From: Streptomyces sp. NBC_01478
GTDB taxonomy: Bacteria > Actinomycetota > Actinomycetes > Streptomycetales > Streptomycetaceae
Assembly: GCF_036227225.1 (NCBI RefSeq)
Contig: NZ_CP109444.1
Location: 4,693,501-4,757,500 of the forward strand
Reading direction: 5' to 3'
Length of the DNA stretch: 64,000 nt
Shown: piece after piece, positions 44,098 through 56,586 of the stretch
Layout of the letters: the number at the start of each line of letters is the position of its first letter
How positions within the stretch are numbered: the first letter of the stretch is position 1
The notes under the pieces: model-generated
Databases searched by the model: none
Told to the model about the DNA's origin: nothing
The model's input: only the letters and a program-made list of their open reading frames with translations
Translations under genes and position numbers: made by a program

Positions 44098-44559
44098 TCA
44101 GAGGTCAAGGTCCTCGTCCTGGAACACCCAGGTGCGGTACACCAGGAAGCGGAACGCGGACGCGAGCACGATCGACAGGGCCTTCACGGCATTCGCCCCG
44201 AGCGGACCGTGAAGGCCCAGGCCGTGGTAGCCGACGTAGAAGAGGCCGCTCTCCATGGCCACGCCGATGCCGCTGAAGACGAAGAACAGGGCGATGCGGC
44301 GGGCGCCGGGGGCGTCGCGGTCGCGGTAGGTGTAGTAGCGGAAGCCGAGGTAGTTGGCGCCCATCGCCACGCAACTGGCCAGGACGGTCGCGGGCATCGC
44401 GGGCCAACGCAGGCCGTGCAGCAGGGCGTTGAAGACCGCGAAGTTGACGAGGACGCCGCTGCCGCCGACGATCCCGAATTTCACGACTTCCAGGACCACC
44501 TTGCGCACCAGCCGTACGGGGGCGGCGGTCGCGCGTTCCTCGGTGAGGTTCGGAGTCAC
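44098..44559 (-). CDS. GtrA-family membrane protein
   Basis: 153 residues with four membrane helices; starts LVRKVVLEVVKFGIVGGSGVLVNFAVFNAL, with the family motif NYLGFRYYTYRDR and the final FRFLVYRTWVFQ. GtrA proteins are thought to help flip polyprenyl-phosphate sugars across the membrane. That suits the two polyprenol-dependent glycosyltransferases and the exporter nearby. It is convergent with the ATPase gene, with no terminator between. Confidence 0.92.
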   Translation of the reverse strand: MTPNLTEERATAAPVRLVRKVVLEVVKFGIVGGSGVLVNFAVFNALLHGLRWPAMPATVLASCVAMGANYLGFRYYTYRDRDAPGARRIALFFVFSGIGVAMESGLFYVGYHGLGLHGPLGANAVKALSIVLASAFRFLVYRTWVFQDEDLDL

Positions 44560-44621
44560 GTCTCAAGGCTTAGCCGGGCAGAGTAAGCGCTCCTCCTGAT
44601 TACCCCTAAGGCACCCCATGA

Positions 44622-44658
44622 AAAGGCGCCCCGGGCCATTGCGGCCCGGGGCGCCTTT
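44622..44658 (-). terminator. Terminator after the glutamate dehydrogenase gene
   Basis: A perfect 16-bp stem (44622-44637 with 44643-44658) with a five-base loop, flanked by AAAA and TTT. It lies 60 bp after the dehydrogenase stop. Confidence 0.92.
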
Positions 44659-44717
44659 GTCGTCGTAGAGATCACGCCGAGACGGTCGTAGGGACTACGC
44701 CGCGACGGCCGTGGGGA

Positions 44718-47700
44718 CTACGAATGCGTCCGCAGCAGGGTGCGCATGGTGCGCATCGCCACCGACAGGTTGGCCAGGTCGAACATCTCCGAGCCCTGGA
44801 TCTCGTCCAGGGTGGTGCGGGCGCGGCCGAGGATCGCGCTGTTCTTCTTCTCCCACGCGATGAAGCGCTGCTCGGGGGTCGAAGTGCCGTTGCCGGACGT
44901 GAGGATGTCCGCGGTGAGGGCCGCGTGGGCCGCGTACAGGTCCTCGCGGATGGAGGCGCGGGCCATGGACTGCCAGCGGTCGGCGCGGGGCAACTCGATG
45001 ATGCGGTCCATGAGTTGGGTGATGTGGAGGCGGTCGGCGAGGTCGTAGTAGACCTCGGCGACGTCCATCGGGTCCTTGCCCGTGCGGTCGGCCACCGAGA
45101 CGATGTCGAGCGCCGGGAAGGCGGAGGAGAACCCGGCCACGCGGGTGGCGAGTTCGGCGGGGACGCCGGCGCCGGTCAGCTCGTCGTAGATCTGCTGGTA
45201 CCAGTCCAGGTCCGCGCCGCGCAGCAACTTGGGGAGCTGGGACCACACTTGCTCGACGCGCTCGCCGAAGAACTCGACGGTCTCGGCGAGTTGGAGCGGC
45301 TGCGGCCGGTTGTTGAGCAGCCAGCGGGTGCCGCGCTCGCACAGCCGGCGCGAGTGCAGGCGGATGCGGGTCTGGACGGGTGCCTCGACGGTGTTGTCGA
45401 GGGCCTCCACGCCGTCCCACACCTCGGCCGCGTCGAAGATGGCGCGGGCCGCGGTCTGCGCCCGGACGATCTCCTCCAGGGAGGCCCCGGTCTCCTCACG
45501 GAGGCGGTGCAGGAAGCTCGTACCGCCGGTGTTGACCGTGTCGTTGACGAGGACCGTGGTGACGATCTCGCGGTGCAGCGCGTGGGTGTCGATCTGCTCG
45601 GCGAACTTCTCGCGCAGCGCGGTCGGGAAGTAGGCGTGCAGCAGCGTGCGCAGGTAGGGGTCGTCGGGCAGCGTGGTGTGCAGCAGCTCGTCGGCGACCG
45701 TGATCTTCGTGTACGCCAGGAGCACGGCCGTCTCGGGACTGGTCAACCCCTGTCCCTGGGCGAGGCGTTCACGGATCTGGCGGTCGGTGGGCAGGAACTC
45801 CAGCGCCCGGTCGAGGTGGCCCTCGCGGACCAGGGTGCGCAGGAAGCGCTGCTGGGCGTGGAGCATGTCCTTGGACTGGGCGAGCGCGTTGGCGATCGCG
45901 GTGTTCTGCGCGTAGTTGTTGCGCAGGACGAGCGCGCCGACCTCGTCGGTCATCTCGGCGAGGATCTTGTTGCGCTGCTTGACGGTCATGTCGCCGTCGG
46001 TGACCAGGCCGTTGAGCAGGATCTTGATGTTCACCTCGTGGTCGGAGGTGTCCACGCCCGCGCTGTTGTCGATCGCGTCCGTGTTGATCTTGCCACCCTG
46101 CTGGGCGAACTCGATCCGGCCGAGCTGGGTCAGGCCCAGGTTGCCGCCCTCGCCGACGACCTTGACGCGCAGGTCGGCGCCGTCGACCCGGATCGCGTCG
46201 TTGGCCTTGTCACCGACGTCCGCGTGGGACTCCGTACTGGCCTTGACGTACGTCCCGATGCCGCCGTTCCACAGCAGGTCGACCCGCGACTTGAGGATCG
46301 CCTTCATCAGGTCGGCCGGCGTCATCTTGGCGACCTTGTCCTCGATGCCGAGGGCCTCGCGGACGTGGGCGTTGACCGGGATCGCCTTGGCCGTACGCGG
46401 GAAGACGCCACCACCCGTCGACAGCAGGTCGGTGTTGTAGTCGGCCCAACTGGAGCGCGGCAGCTCGAACATGCGGCGCCGCTCGGCGTACGAGACGGCC
46501 GCGTCCGGGGTCGGGTCGAGGAAGATGTGCCGGTGGTCGAAGGCCGCGACCAGGCGGATGTGCTCGCTGAGCAGCATGCCGTTGCCGAACACGTCACCGG
46601 ACATGTCACCGACGCCGACGACCGTGAAGTCCTCGCTCTGCGTGTCGACGCCCAGCTCCCGGAAGTGCCGCTTGACGGACTCCCAGGCACCGCGCGCGGT
46701 GATGCCCATCTTCTTGTGGTCGTAGCCCGCGCTGCCGCCGGAGGCGAAGGCGTCACCGAGCCAGAAGTTGTAGCTCTCGGCCACTCCGTTGGCGATGTCC
46801 GAGAAGGTCGCGGTGCCCTTGTCGGCGGCGACCACCAGGTAGGTGTCGTCCTCGTCGTGCCGGACCACGTCCGCCGGAGGGACGACCTCGCCGGCCACCA
46901 GGTTGTCGGTGATGTCGAGCAGCGCCGAGATGAACATCTTGTAGCTGGCGATGCCCTCGGCCAGCCACGCGTCCCGGTCCACGCTCGGGTCCGGCAACTG
47001 CTTGGCGACGAAGCCGCCCTTGGCGCCGACCGGCACGATGACGGTGTTCTTCACCATCTGCGCCTTGACCAGGCCGAGGATCTCCGTACGGAAGTCCTCC
47101 CGCCGGTCCGACCAGCGCAGCCCGCCGCGCGCGACCTTGCCGAAGCGCAGGTGCACGCCCTCGACGCGCGGCGAGTACACCCAGATCTCGTACGCCGGTC
47201 GCGGCGCCGGCAGGTCCGGGATGGCCTGCGGGTCGAACTTCATCGAGACGTACGCGTGCGCGTGCCCGCCGAGCGCTTCCTGGAAGAAGTTGGTGCGCAG
47301 GGTCGCCTTGATGACGGTCAGGAAGGACCGCAGGATGCGGTCCTCGTCGAGGCTCGCCACCTGGTCGAGGGCCGCGTCGACTTCTTCGAGGAGGGCGTCC
47401 ACGATCTCGCGTCCGGCGCGCTGCCGGTCCGGCGACATCCGCGCCTCGAACAGGGAGACGAGCAGCCGGGTGGTGTGGACGTTGTTGCGGAGGGTGTCCT
47501 CCATGTAGTCCTGGCTGAAGGTCGAACCGGCCTGCCGCAGGTACTTGGCGTACGCCCGCAGCACCATCGCCTGCCGCCAGTCGATCCCGGCGCTCAGCAC
47601 CAGCGCGTTGAACCCGTCGTTCTCGGCCTGCCCGGTCCAGGTCGCGGCGAACGCCTCCTGGAACCGCTCGCGGCCGTTCTCCCCGAGGGAATCCCCGTTG

Positions 47701-49649
47701 CCGTTCTGCGACTTGGGCATCCGCAGCCCGAAGTCGTAGATCCACGCCGTCGTACGGTTCGAGCAGCGCAGTTCGTACGGCCGCTCGTCCACGACCTCGA
47801 CGCCGAGGCGGCTGAGGACCGGCAGCACGGCGGAGAGGGAGACCGAGGCGCCCTTGCGGTAGATCTTGAAGCGGCGCTCGTCGGGGGCGGCGCCCACCGG
47901 CTCGTAGAGGCTGAGCGCGAAGGCCTGCTCCTCGGTGAGCTGTTCGAGGTGGACCAGGTCGGCGACGGCGGCGCGCGGGGAGTGGTCCGCCTTGTAGCCC
48001 TCGGGGAAGGCGTTGCCGTAGCTGCGCAGCAGTTCGGCGGCGCGCTCCTCGCCGCACTCCGCGTTCAGCGCCTCGCCGAAACCGTCGGCCCAGGAGCGGG
48101 CGGCCTCGACCAGGCGGGCCTCGATGCGGTCCTTGTCGGCGTCGGACAGCTCCGGCAGTTCGGTGCCCTGCGGGACGCGGACCACGAAGTGCAGCCGGGA
48201 CAGGATCGACTCGGTGTTCCAGGCCGTGAAGTCGACGCTGATGCCGTCGAGCTCTTCTTTAAGGATGTCGATGATCCGCAGGCGCACGCCGGTGGTGTAG
48301 CGGTCGCGCGGGAGGTACACGAGGGCCGAGTAGTAGCGGCCGTACTCGTCCTGGCGCAGGTACAGGCGCAGCCGCCGGCGTTCCTGGAGGTAGAGCACGG
48401 ACGTGACGATGGACCGGAGTTCGTCGACCGGGGTCTGGAACAGCTCGTCGCGCGGGTACGTCTCCAGGATCTGCAGCAGGTCGCGCCCGTCATGGCTGTT
48501 GGGCGAGAAGCCGGCACCCTCCAGCACTTCGTCGACCCTGCGCCGGATCACCGGGACCCGGCGGACGGACTCGGTGTAGGCGGCGGAGGAGAACAGGCCC
48601 AGGAAGCGGCGCTCGCCGACGACCTCACCGTTCTCGTCGAACTTCTTCACACCCACGTAGTCGAGGTACGACGGACGGTGCACCGTGGAGCGGCTGTTGG
48701 CCTTCGTGAGGACGAGGAGCTTGTGCTCGCGGGCCTTGGCCCGGGCGTCGGCCGGGAGCCGCTCGAAGGACGGGCTCACCGGGTGGCTGTCCTCGCCGGC
48801 GTGCTGCGGGTCGGCGCGCAGGATGCCGAGGCCGGTGCCGGGGACGGCGGCGAGGGAGTCGTCCTCGCGGAGCTGGTACTCGCGGTAGCCGAGGAAGGTG
48901 AAGTGGTCGGCCGCCAGCCAGCGCAGCAGCTCGCGGGCCTCCCCGACCTCATTGGAGGGCAGGTCGGAGGCGGTCGGCTCGGCGGGCAGCTCGTCGGCCA
49001 TCCGCAGGGCCAGGTCGCGCATCTTCTCCCAGTCCTCGACGGCCTCGCGGACGTCGGACAGGACGCGCAGCAGGTCGGCGGTGATCTGCTTCAGGTCGGC
49101 GCGGTCGGTCTCGCGGTCGATCTGGACGTGGATCCAGGACTCGATGTGCGCGTCGTGCGGCAGCTCGCCGGTGGGCGGGGTGGTGAGCACCTCGATGAGC
49201 TTGCCGGTGAGGTCGCGGCGGACGACGATCTGCGGGTGGATGACGACGTGGATGCCCCGGCTCTGGCGGGTCAGTTCGTTGGTCACGGAGTCGACGAGGA
49301 AGGGCATGTCGTCGGTGACGACCTCGACGACGGTGTGGCTGCACGTCCAGCCGTTCTCCTCCACCGTCGGGGTGTGCACCCGTACGTTCGCCGTGCCCTG
49401 GGGTCGGGTCTCGGCCAGCCGGTAGTGGGAGAAGGCGGCACCGAAGACATCGACCGGGTCGCGGTCCGCGAGGTCCTCCGGGGCGGTGTGCAGGTAGTAG
49501 CGCTGGAGGAACGCGAGCACGGTCTCCTGGTCCGGAGTGCTCTTGTCCGTCGTCCCGGTGGGTAGGTGCCCCCCGACCGGGCTGTTCTCAGCTACCCGAG
49601 CAGCCCTCTCGAGCAACTCGGCCTTTGCTTCGTCCAGCTTGGTCTGCAT
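44718..49649 (-). CDS. gdh: NAD-specific glutamate dehydrogenase, large (about 180 kDa) type
   Basis: 1643 residues from the ATG at 49649, behind AGGAGCCAGAGGAC. It oxidises glutamate to 2-oxoglutarate and ammonia with NAD, the catabolic direction in Streptomyces. The long N-terminal half has ACT-like regulatory repeats (HTVVEVVTDDMPFLVDSV). The catalytic core follows: GGLRWSDRREDFRTEILGLVK, VPVGAKGGFV with the active-site Lys, VGDMSGDVFGNGM, and NGGIGTYVKAS. The length is that of the S. clavuligerus-type enzyme. It is transcribed alone, with a strong terminator and a 727-bp upstream gap. Confidence 0.96.
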   Translation of the reverse strand: MQTKLDEAKAELLERAARVAENSPVGGHLPTGTTDKSTPDQETVLAFLQRYYLHTAPEDLADRDPVDVFGAAFSHYRLAETRPQGTANVRVHTPTVEENGWTCSHTVVEVVTDDMPFLVDSVTNELTRQSRGIHVVIHPQIVVRRDLTGKLIEVLTTPPTGELPHDAHIESWIHVQIDRETDRADLKQITADLLRVLSDVREAVEDWEKMRDLALRMADELPAEPTASDLPSNEVGEARELLRWLAADHFTFLGYREYQLREDDSLAAVPGTGLGILRADPQHAGEDSHPVSPSFERLPADARAKAREHKLLVLTKANSRSTVHRPSYLDYVGVKKFDENGEVVGERRFLGLFSSAAYTESVRRVPVIRRRVDEVLEGAGFSPNSHDGRDLLQILETYPRDELFQTPVDELRSIVTSVLYLQERRRLRLYLRQDEYGRYYSALVYLPRDRYTTGVRLRIIDILKEELDGISVDFTAWNTESILSRLHFVVRVPQGTELPELSDADKDRIEARLVEAARSWADGFGEALNAECGEERAAELLRSYGNAFPEGYKADHSPRAAVADLVHLEQLTEEQAFALSLYEPVGAAPDERRFKIYRKGASVSLSAVLPVLSRLGVEVVDERPYELRCSNRTTAWIYDFGLRMPKSQNGNGDSLGENGRERFQEAFAATWTGQAENDGFNALVLSAGIDWRQAMVLRAYAKYLRQAGSTFSQDYMEDTLRNNVHTTRLLVSLFEARMSPDRQRAGREIVDALLEEVDAALDQVASLDEDRILRSFLTVIKATLRTNFFQEALGGHAHAYVSMKFDPQAIPDLPAPRPAYEIWVYSPRVEGVHLRFGKVARGGLRWSDRREDFRTEILGLVKAQMVKNTVIVPVGAKGGFVAKQLPDPSVDRDAWLAEGIASYKMFISALLDITDNLVAGEVVPPADVVRHDEDDTYLVVAADKGTATFSDIANGVAESYNFWLGDAFASGGSAGYDHKKMGITARGAWESVKRHFRELGVDTQSEDFTVVGVGDMSGDVFGNGMLLSEHIRLVAAFDHRHIFLDPTPDAAVSYAERRRMFELPRSSWADYNTDLLSTGGGVFPRTAKAIPVNAHVREALGIEDKVAKMTPADLMKAILKSRVDLLWNGGIGTYVKASTESHADVGDKANDAIRVDGADLRVKVVGEGGNLGLTQLGRIEFAQQGGKINTDAIDNSAGVDTSDHEVNIKILLNGLVTDGDMTVKQRNKILAEMTDEVGALVLRNNYAQNTAIANALAQSKDMLHAQQRFLRTLVREGHLDRALEFLPTDRQIRERLAQGQGLTSPETAVLLAYTKITVADELLHTTLPDDPYLRTLLHAYFPTALREKFAEQIDTHALHREIVTTVLVNDTVNTGGTSFLHRLREETGASLEEIVRAQTAARAIFDAAEVWDGVEALDNTVEAPVQTRIRLHSRRLCERGTRWLLNNRPQPLQLAETVEFFGERVEQVWSQLPKLLRGADLDWYQQIYDELTGAGVPAELATRVAGFSSAFPALDIVSVADRTGKDPMDVAEVYYDLADRLHITQLMDRIIELPRADRWQSMARASIREDLYAAHAALTADILTSGNGTSTPEQRFIAWEKKNSAILGRARTTLDEIQGSEMFDLANLSVAMRTMRTLLRTHS

Positions 49650-50376
49650 TGTCCTCTGGCTCCTGTCGCGCGCCGTTGCGTGACGTAGAAGGAAGTTCGG
49701 TGTCTTCCCCTGCGGCTCGACGCCACGGCCCGGGGTGTCCGGTCTGCTCAGACGCTATGCCGCAAGGTGAGATGAGCGGTGGGTTATCAGCCATTTTCGG
49801 CACGCCCGAAGGGTGTGACGCTGCTCTCTGTCGCGTCGGTACCCGGGGTGTGCACGGCGTCCTGGGAGCCCTTGGAGCTCCGTCCCGCCCGCGTGGGCCT
49901 GCTGCGCGGACCCTGGGACCAGCGACCGCCGCCCGGTCACGGATGTCGTCCGTGGTCGCCGGGCGCGGAGCAGGGGCGACGATGCCCCCGCGAAATATCG
50001 CGCTGATCACGCCACAAGGCTATCTCTCCTCACCGGGGGCTCGTCACGAGCCGGATGTGTACAAACCGAGGGTGGAACTTTGACGTTATGCACAGGGGCG
50101 CAGAGCGTGAAATCGTCGTATTCACAGGCAGTCGGGACAGTGCCGGTGGAGGCGGTGGTGGTGGGTGTCAGTGGTGGCGATGTCCGGGCCGCGAGGCCCC
50201 TTGGCAAGCACCCCGGCACGCGGCACGTTGCCCTTGACGCCTTGCTCATGACGCCCTGCTCATGACGGCTTGAGCGCTTGAGGCCTTGCGCGCGTGCTTG
50301 AGGCCTTGAGCTCATGAGCCCCACGGCACCCGACGCAGCTCAGACGCATGTCACGGCCACAGAGGAGCGCACCGAC
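49650..50376. other. Long intergenic region upstream of the glutamate dehydrogenase gene
   Basis: 727 bp with no supported gene. A minus-strand open frame through 49588-50010 is Arg/Pro-rich and overlaps the dehydrogenase start, so it is not called. A short A/T-richer segment near 50060-50110 includes TTGACG (50080-50085). Just before the next gene (50240-50320) there are repeated short words: CTTGAGGCCTTG twice and CTCATGACG twice. The promoters of both flanking genes must be here. Confidence 0.5.
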
Positions 50377-50943
50377 ATGACAGCGAAGATCCTCATCGTC
50401 ACCGGCGACGCAGCGGAGTCGCTGGAAGTCCTCTATCCCTACCAGCGCCTGCGCGAGGAGGGCTACGAGGTCCACATCGCGGCTCCCGAGCGCAAGAAGC
50501 TGCAGTTCGTCGTCCATGACTTCGAACCCGGCTTCGACACCTACACCGAGAAGCCCGGCTACACCTGGCCCGCCGATCTCGCCTTCTCGGAGGTCGATCC
50601 CGGCCAGTACGCGGCCCTCGTCATCCCCGGCGGACGGGCCCCCGAGTACCTCCGCAACGATCCCGAACTCCGCAAGATCCTCAAGTCCTTCTTCGACACG
50701 GACAAGCCCGTGGCCCAGATCTGCCACGGCCCCCTGCTCACCGCCGCGATCGACGGCCTGCGCGGCCGGCGCGTCACCGCCTACCCGGCGCTCGAACTCG
50801 ACATGCAGTCCGCCGGCGCGACCTTCCAGGACGCCGAGACGGTGGTCGACGGCACGCTGGTCTCCGCCCGCGCTTGGCCTGATCACCCCGGCTGGATGCG
50901 GGAGTTCCTCACAGTGCTGCGGGCGAAGGCGCCGGTGACATGA
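50377..50943 (+). CDS. DJ-1/PfpI family protein
   Basis: 188 residues from the ATG at 50377, behind GAGGAGCG. It has the class I glutamine amidotransferase-like fold: TAKILIVTGDAAESLEVLYP, IPGGRAPEYLR and the reactive Cys in AQICHGPLLTAA with an adjacent His. Members act as chaperones, deglycases or proteases under stress; which applies here cannot be told. It stands alone, convergent with the HAD gene. Confidence 0.93.
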   Translation: MTAKILIVTGDAAESLEVLYPYQRLREEGYEVHIAAPERKKLQFVVHDFEPGFDTYTEKPGYTWPADLAFSEVDPGQYAALVIPGGRAPEYLRNDPELRKILKSFFDTDKPVAQICHGPLLTAAIDGLRGRRVTAYPALELDMQSAGATFQDAETVVDGTLVSARAWPDHPGWMREFLTVLRAKAPVT

Positions 50944-50946
50944 ACT

Positions 50947-50967
50947 CCGGGCGCGGTGTCCGCCCGG
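50947..50967. terminator. Hairpin between convergent genes
   Basis: CCGGGCG and CGCCCGG form a 7-bp stem with a seven-base loop, directly after the DJ-1/PfpI stop. There is no U-tract. Confidence 0.5.
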
Positions 50968-51004
50968 GGCACCGTGCCCTGTCACACCGACCGGCAGCTC
51001 ACGC

Positions 51005-51670
51005 TCACGCCGCCAGCCGCTCCGCCTCCGCGACGGCCTCCGCCAGCGAGTCCACCACGGGTACGCCCACGGCCTCGAGGCTGGCCCGGCTGTGCGAACC
51101 GCCGGTGTAGAGCACGGCCCGCGCGCCCACATGCAGGGCGGCCACCGCGTCGTCGGTGGCGTCCCCGATCACCACGGTGCGCGCGGGATCCACTCCGGTC
51201 AGCGCCCCGAGGTGCCGCACCATGTGCTCGGCCTTGCTGCCGCCGGAGGGCCCGGTGCGCCCGTCGACCCGTATGAAGTGCGGCTCTATCCCGAACTCCC
51301 TTACCAACGGTATGAGTTCGTCATGGACGTACATGCTGAGGATCGACTGACTGCGACCCGCGGTCCGCCACCCGGCGAGCAGCTCCGCCGCGCCTTCGGT
51401 CAGCCCGCAGGTGACCCGGTGCTCGGCGTAGTACCGATGGAAGACGTCATCCATGACCTCCCACTCGGCGTCGGTGGGCAGCCGCCCCAGCAGCCTCTCG
51501 TAGAACTTCGGCACCGGCACGCAGTACAGCGCCCGGTACTGCTCGATCGTGATCGCCTTGAGCCCCAGCTCGGCGAACGCCGCGTTCGTCGCGCCGACGA
51601 CCGCGTCATTGTCGTGGAACAGCGTGCCGTTCCAGTCCCAGACGATGTGCGCGCTTCCTTGCATCCCCAT
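51005..51670 (-). CDS. HAD-family hydrolase
   Basis: 221 residues from the ATG at 51670; ATG 51664, behind GGGG, is an alternative. HAD motifs: I is HIVWDWNGTLFHDN, II is the Ser of QSILSMY, III is the Lys of GGSKAEHM and IV is VVIGDATDDAVAAL. Motif I has Asn where the usual second Asp (the acid/base) sits, so activity may be altered. A phosphoglycolate-phosphatase-like cap lies between motifs I and II. The substrate is unknown. Confidence 0.88.
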   Translation of the reverse strand: MGMQGSAHIVWDWNGTLFHDNDAVVGATNAAFAELGLKAITIEQYRALYCVPVPKFYERLLGRLPTDAEWEVMDDVFHRYYAEHRVTCGLTEGAAELLAGWRTAGRSQSILSMYVHDELIPLVREFGIEPHFIRVDGRTGPSGGSKAEHMVRHLGALTGVDPARTVVIGDATDDAVAALHVGARAVLYTGGSHSRASLEAVGVPVVDSLAEAVAEAERLAA

Positions 51671-51756
51671 GCCAAAAAAGGTACCCGCCGCCACTGACAA
51701 TCAAGAGAACCGCAGGTCAGCGGGCATATTCCGGCACATTCCGGCACCGGGCAGGC

Positions 51757-52272
51757 TCAGTCGGCCAGCCCGACGAGGTTCGGGATCTCCTGCGTCGCGT
51801 ACCAGAGCAGCTCGTGGTCCTCGGCCCCGTCCACGACGAACTGCGCGTCGTCGTCCCCTCGCTCCGCCGCCGCGAGCGCGTCGGCTGCGGCGCTCACATC
51901 GCCCTCCGCGTCACCGAGATCCACGTGTACGGCCGCCGCCTTGGCCAGCGACGCCGTTCCGCCGACCCGCACCTCGCCGAGCGCCGCCGGGTCCAGTCCG
52001 CGGTCGGGGTCGGCGTGCGCGGTGCCGTCGGGCACGTCGACGGCGACCACGACCCGGCGGCGCGGCGCCTCGGGGTCGGCCGCCAGCAGCCGCAGCGAGG
52101 CCAGCGCGGCCCGGTTCAGCGCCGCGTACTCCAACTCCTCGATGTCGTCGGAGAGGTACCACTCGCGCAGCGCGGGCGTCACGGCGTACGCGACGAAAGG
52201 TCCTGTCCCCAGCTCACCCGTCTTGTACGCCTCGGCGAGACCGGAGAGGGTCAGGGGGACGTAGACGCGCAT
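51757..52272 (-). CDS. DUF6912-type hypothetical protein
   Basis: 171 residues, acidic, beginning MRVYVPLTLSGLAEAYKTGE. It contains the conserved stretch AYAVTPALREWYLSDDIEELEYAALNRAALAS. No catalytic motif, signal or membrane segment is seen. It is conserved in actinobacteria beside secA and the HAD gene as far as I recall. The function is unknown. Confidence 0.8.
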   Translation of the reverse strand: MRVYVPLTLSGLAEAYKTGELGTGPFVAYAVTPALREWYLSDDIEELEYAALNRAALASLRLLAADPEAPRRRVVVAVDVPDGTAHADPDRGLDPAALGEVRVGGTASLAKAAAVHVDLGDAEGDVSAAADALAAAERGDDDAQFVVDGAEDHELLWYATQEIPNLVGLAD

Positions 52273-52592
52273 GGCTGGCCGCTTTCGTAGTCGGAGAGTG
52301 CCTCGGGGAGGACGGTGCCGCGCCTCCGGGAGGGCCTTCAGGATACGTGCGCGGGTCCCCTATCGAGTCCCCACCCGCACCCCTGGAAGCGTCCACCCCA
52401 CGCCGGAAATTCACCCGGGGCACCCTTGCAGTGACGGGCTCAAGGGCCCACTAATCACTCGGATAAGTGAACAATCCGGACCCTCCGACCCGCCCCGCCA
52501 CGTCCTTGCATCCCCCACCCATGGCCCCGTACAAGATCCCCAACCAGAAGTTACTTCCCGGTACATTCCGGGCCGACCACACGGGGACCCCC
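52273..52592. other. Intergenic region between divergent genes
   Basis: 320 bp. An interrupted palindrome TCACT-N6-AGTGA (about 52456-52471) overlaps a GTG at 52467 that could be an upstream start for the Rv3235-like gene. I see nothing else to report. Confidence 0.4.
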
Positions 52593-53261
52593 ATGCACAA
52601 GGTCATGAACAGGACCGCCCAGCCCACCCCGACCCGCCCGCCGACCCGCCGCGACCCCCGCCGCCCCGGCACGGGTTCGCCTCGCGGCCAGGGCGGGGGA
52701 ACGTCCAGTACGACGCCTGCGGCCGAGGCGCCGGCGAGCGCGGCTCCGGCGAGGCACACGGACGCGACCACTACACCGCCCACACCGACGCCGAGCCACC
52801 GCACGAACCCCACGGCATCGACTCCCGTGGCAGACCGAACCGCGCCCCGTACCTCGCACGCCGAACCCCACACCGTGCCCGCACAGGCCACCCAGGCCGC
52901 CCGCAGCCGGGTTCCGCAGCCACGCCCCACCGATCTCTTCGCCGACCGCCTCCTCGCCGTGCTGAGCGGCCAGCGGCCCGTCCACTGGATGCTCCGGCAC
53001 ACCGCGGGCCGCGCCTACGACGACCTGGCCCTGCTCGCCGAACACAGCCCCCTGCGAGCCACCCGCGGCACCCGCCCGGTGGTGCGCGACATCGGCTACT
53101 ACGTCGCCCGCCCGGGCGCCGTGGAGGCCTTCGCCCGCATCGGCGCGGGTGACCAGGTACGGGCCATGGCCTTCCGCCTGGAACGGGGCGCGGACCTCCG
53201 CTGGCGCTGCACGGCGGTGGAACTGGGCGGCCCTCGCGCGCCGCGCTCGGACGACGACTGA
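52593..53261 (+). CDS. Rv3235-family protein
   Basis: 222 residues from the ATG at 52593, behind GGGGAC; GTG 52467 and ATG 52521 or 52605 are alternatives. The N-terminal 120 residues are Pro/Thr/Arg-rich and probably disordered. The C-terminal 95 residues are the conserved domain: RLLAVLSGQRPVHWMLRHTA, DLALLAEHSPL and VRAMAFRLERGADLRWRC. Rv3235 of M. tuberculosis lies near secA1, as here. No function is established. The tail is acidic (RSDDD). Confidence 0.8.
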   Translation: MHKVMNRTAQPTPTRPPTRRDPRRPGTGSPRGQGGGTSSTTPAAEAPASAAPARHTDATTTPPTPTPSHRTNPTASTPVADRTAPRTSHAEPHTVPAQATQAARSRVPQPRPTDLFADRLLAVLSGQRPVHWMLRHTAGRAYDDLALLAEHSPLRATRGTRPVVRDIGYYVARPGAVEAFARIGAGDQVRAMAFRLERGADLRWRCTAVELGGPRAPRSDDD

Positions 53262-53400
53262 GGAGGGTTGACGAGGGTCGCCGAGCCGGTACCGGGTCCG
53301 GGGGCTACGGCGGCTGGCGGCGAGTGAAGCTGGGGCGGGACGGGGACGGGGCCGATGCAGGGGCTGGAGCTGAGGTCGGGGCTGGCACTCCCCCTGGCTC

Positions 53401-53448
53401 CGGCACCGGCACCGGCACCGGCACCGGCACCGGCACCGGCACCGGCAA
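53401..53448. repeat. Hexanucleotide microsatellite (CGGCAC)8
   Basis: Seven perfect CGGCAC units followed by CGGCAA. It lies outside any supported gene. Confidence 0.95.
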
Positions 53449-53572
53449 GGCAACCGCCGCCCGCCGCACCGGGGCCGCCCAGTCGCACCCCGCTTCCCCG
53501 CCCGGCCCCGCCCCGCCTGCAACGCGCCCTCACGCCCGCCCGCGCACCACACAAGACACACGCACACACGCC

Positions 53573-53607
53573 GAAGGGCCAGGCGCCTTCACGATGCCTG
53601 GCCCTTC
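53573..53607. terminator. Terminator-like hairpin between the Rv3235-like gene and secA
   Basis: GAAGGGCCAGGC and GCCTGGCCCTTC form a perfect 12-bp stem with an 11-base loop. It lies between convergent genes, 166 bp after the secA stop. Confidence 0.75.
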
Positions 53608-53772
53608 AAGGTCTCTGCACGGGGACTCCGCGCGGGAAGCGGCCCCGACTAGCTCAACCCCTCACTCAGGTCCACCCCGTCGAAGCGGGCCGCCCGCGCG
53701 GAGCGAACCCACGAAGCGGGGCAACCCCACGCCGCGGAGCGGCCCCGCGAAGCTACCCCCACAGAGCGACCG

Positions 53773-56586
<2,814 letters not shown>

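Larger units (their letters stand above)
53262..53772. other. Intergenic region between Rv3235-like gene and secA
   Basis: 511 bp between convergent genes. It holds a hexamer microsatellite and a strong hairpin (both listed). It also holds a stretch at 53640-53760 in which GAAGCGGGxC-like words recur in both orientations. No gene is supported. Confidence 0.6.

Noticed and set aside
44724..49565. Very long plus-strand open frame opposite the glutamate dehydrogenase gene
   Set aside because: High third-position GC produces long antisense frames. The Val/Gly/Arg/Glu-rich product has no recognisable domain, while the minus strand encodes a known enzyme throughout.
49588..50010. Minus-strand 140-residue open frame upstream of the glutamate dehydrogenase gene
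   Set aside because: It overlaps the dehydrogenase start, is Arg/Pro-rich with no domain, and has no ribosome site.
52456..52471. BldD binding site
   Set aside because: The arms read TCACT...AGTGA, the opposite order to the BldD consensus AGTGA...TCACC.
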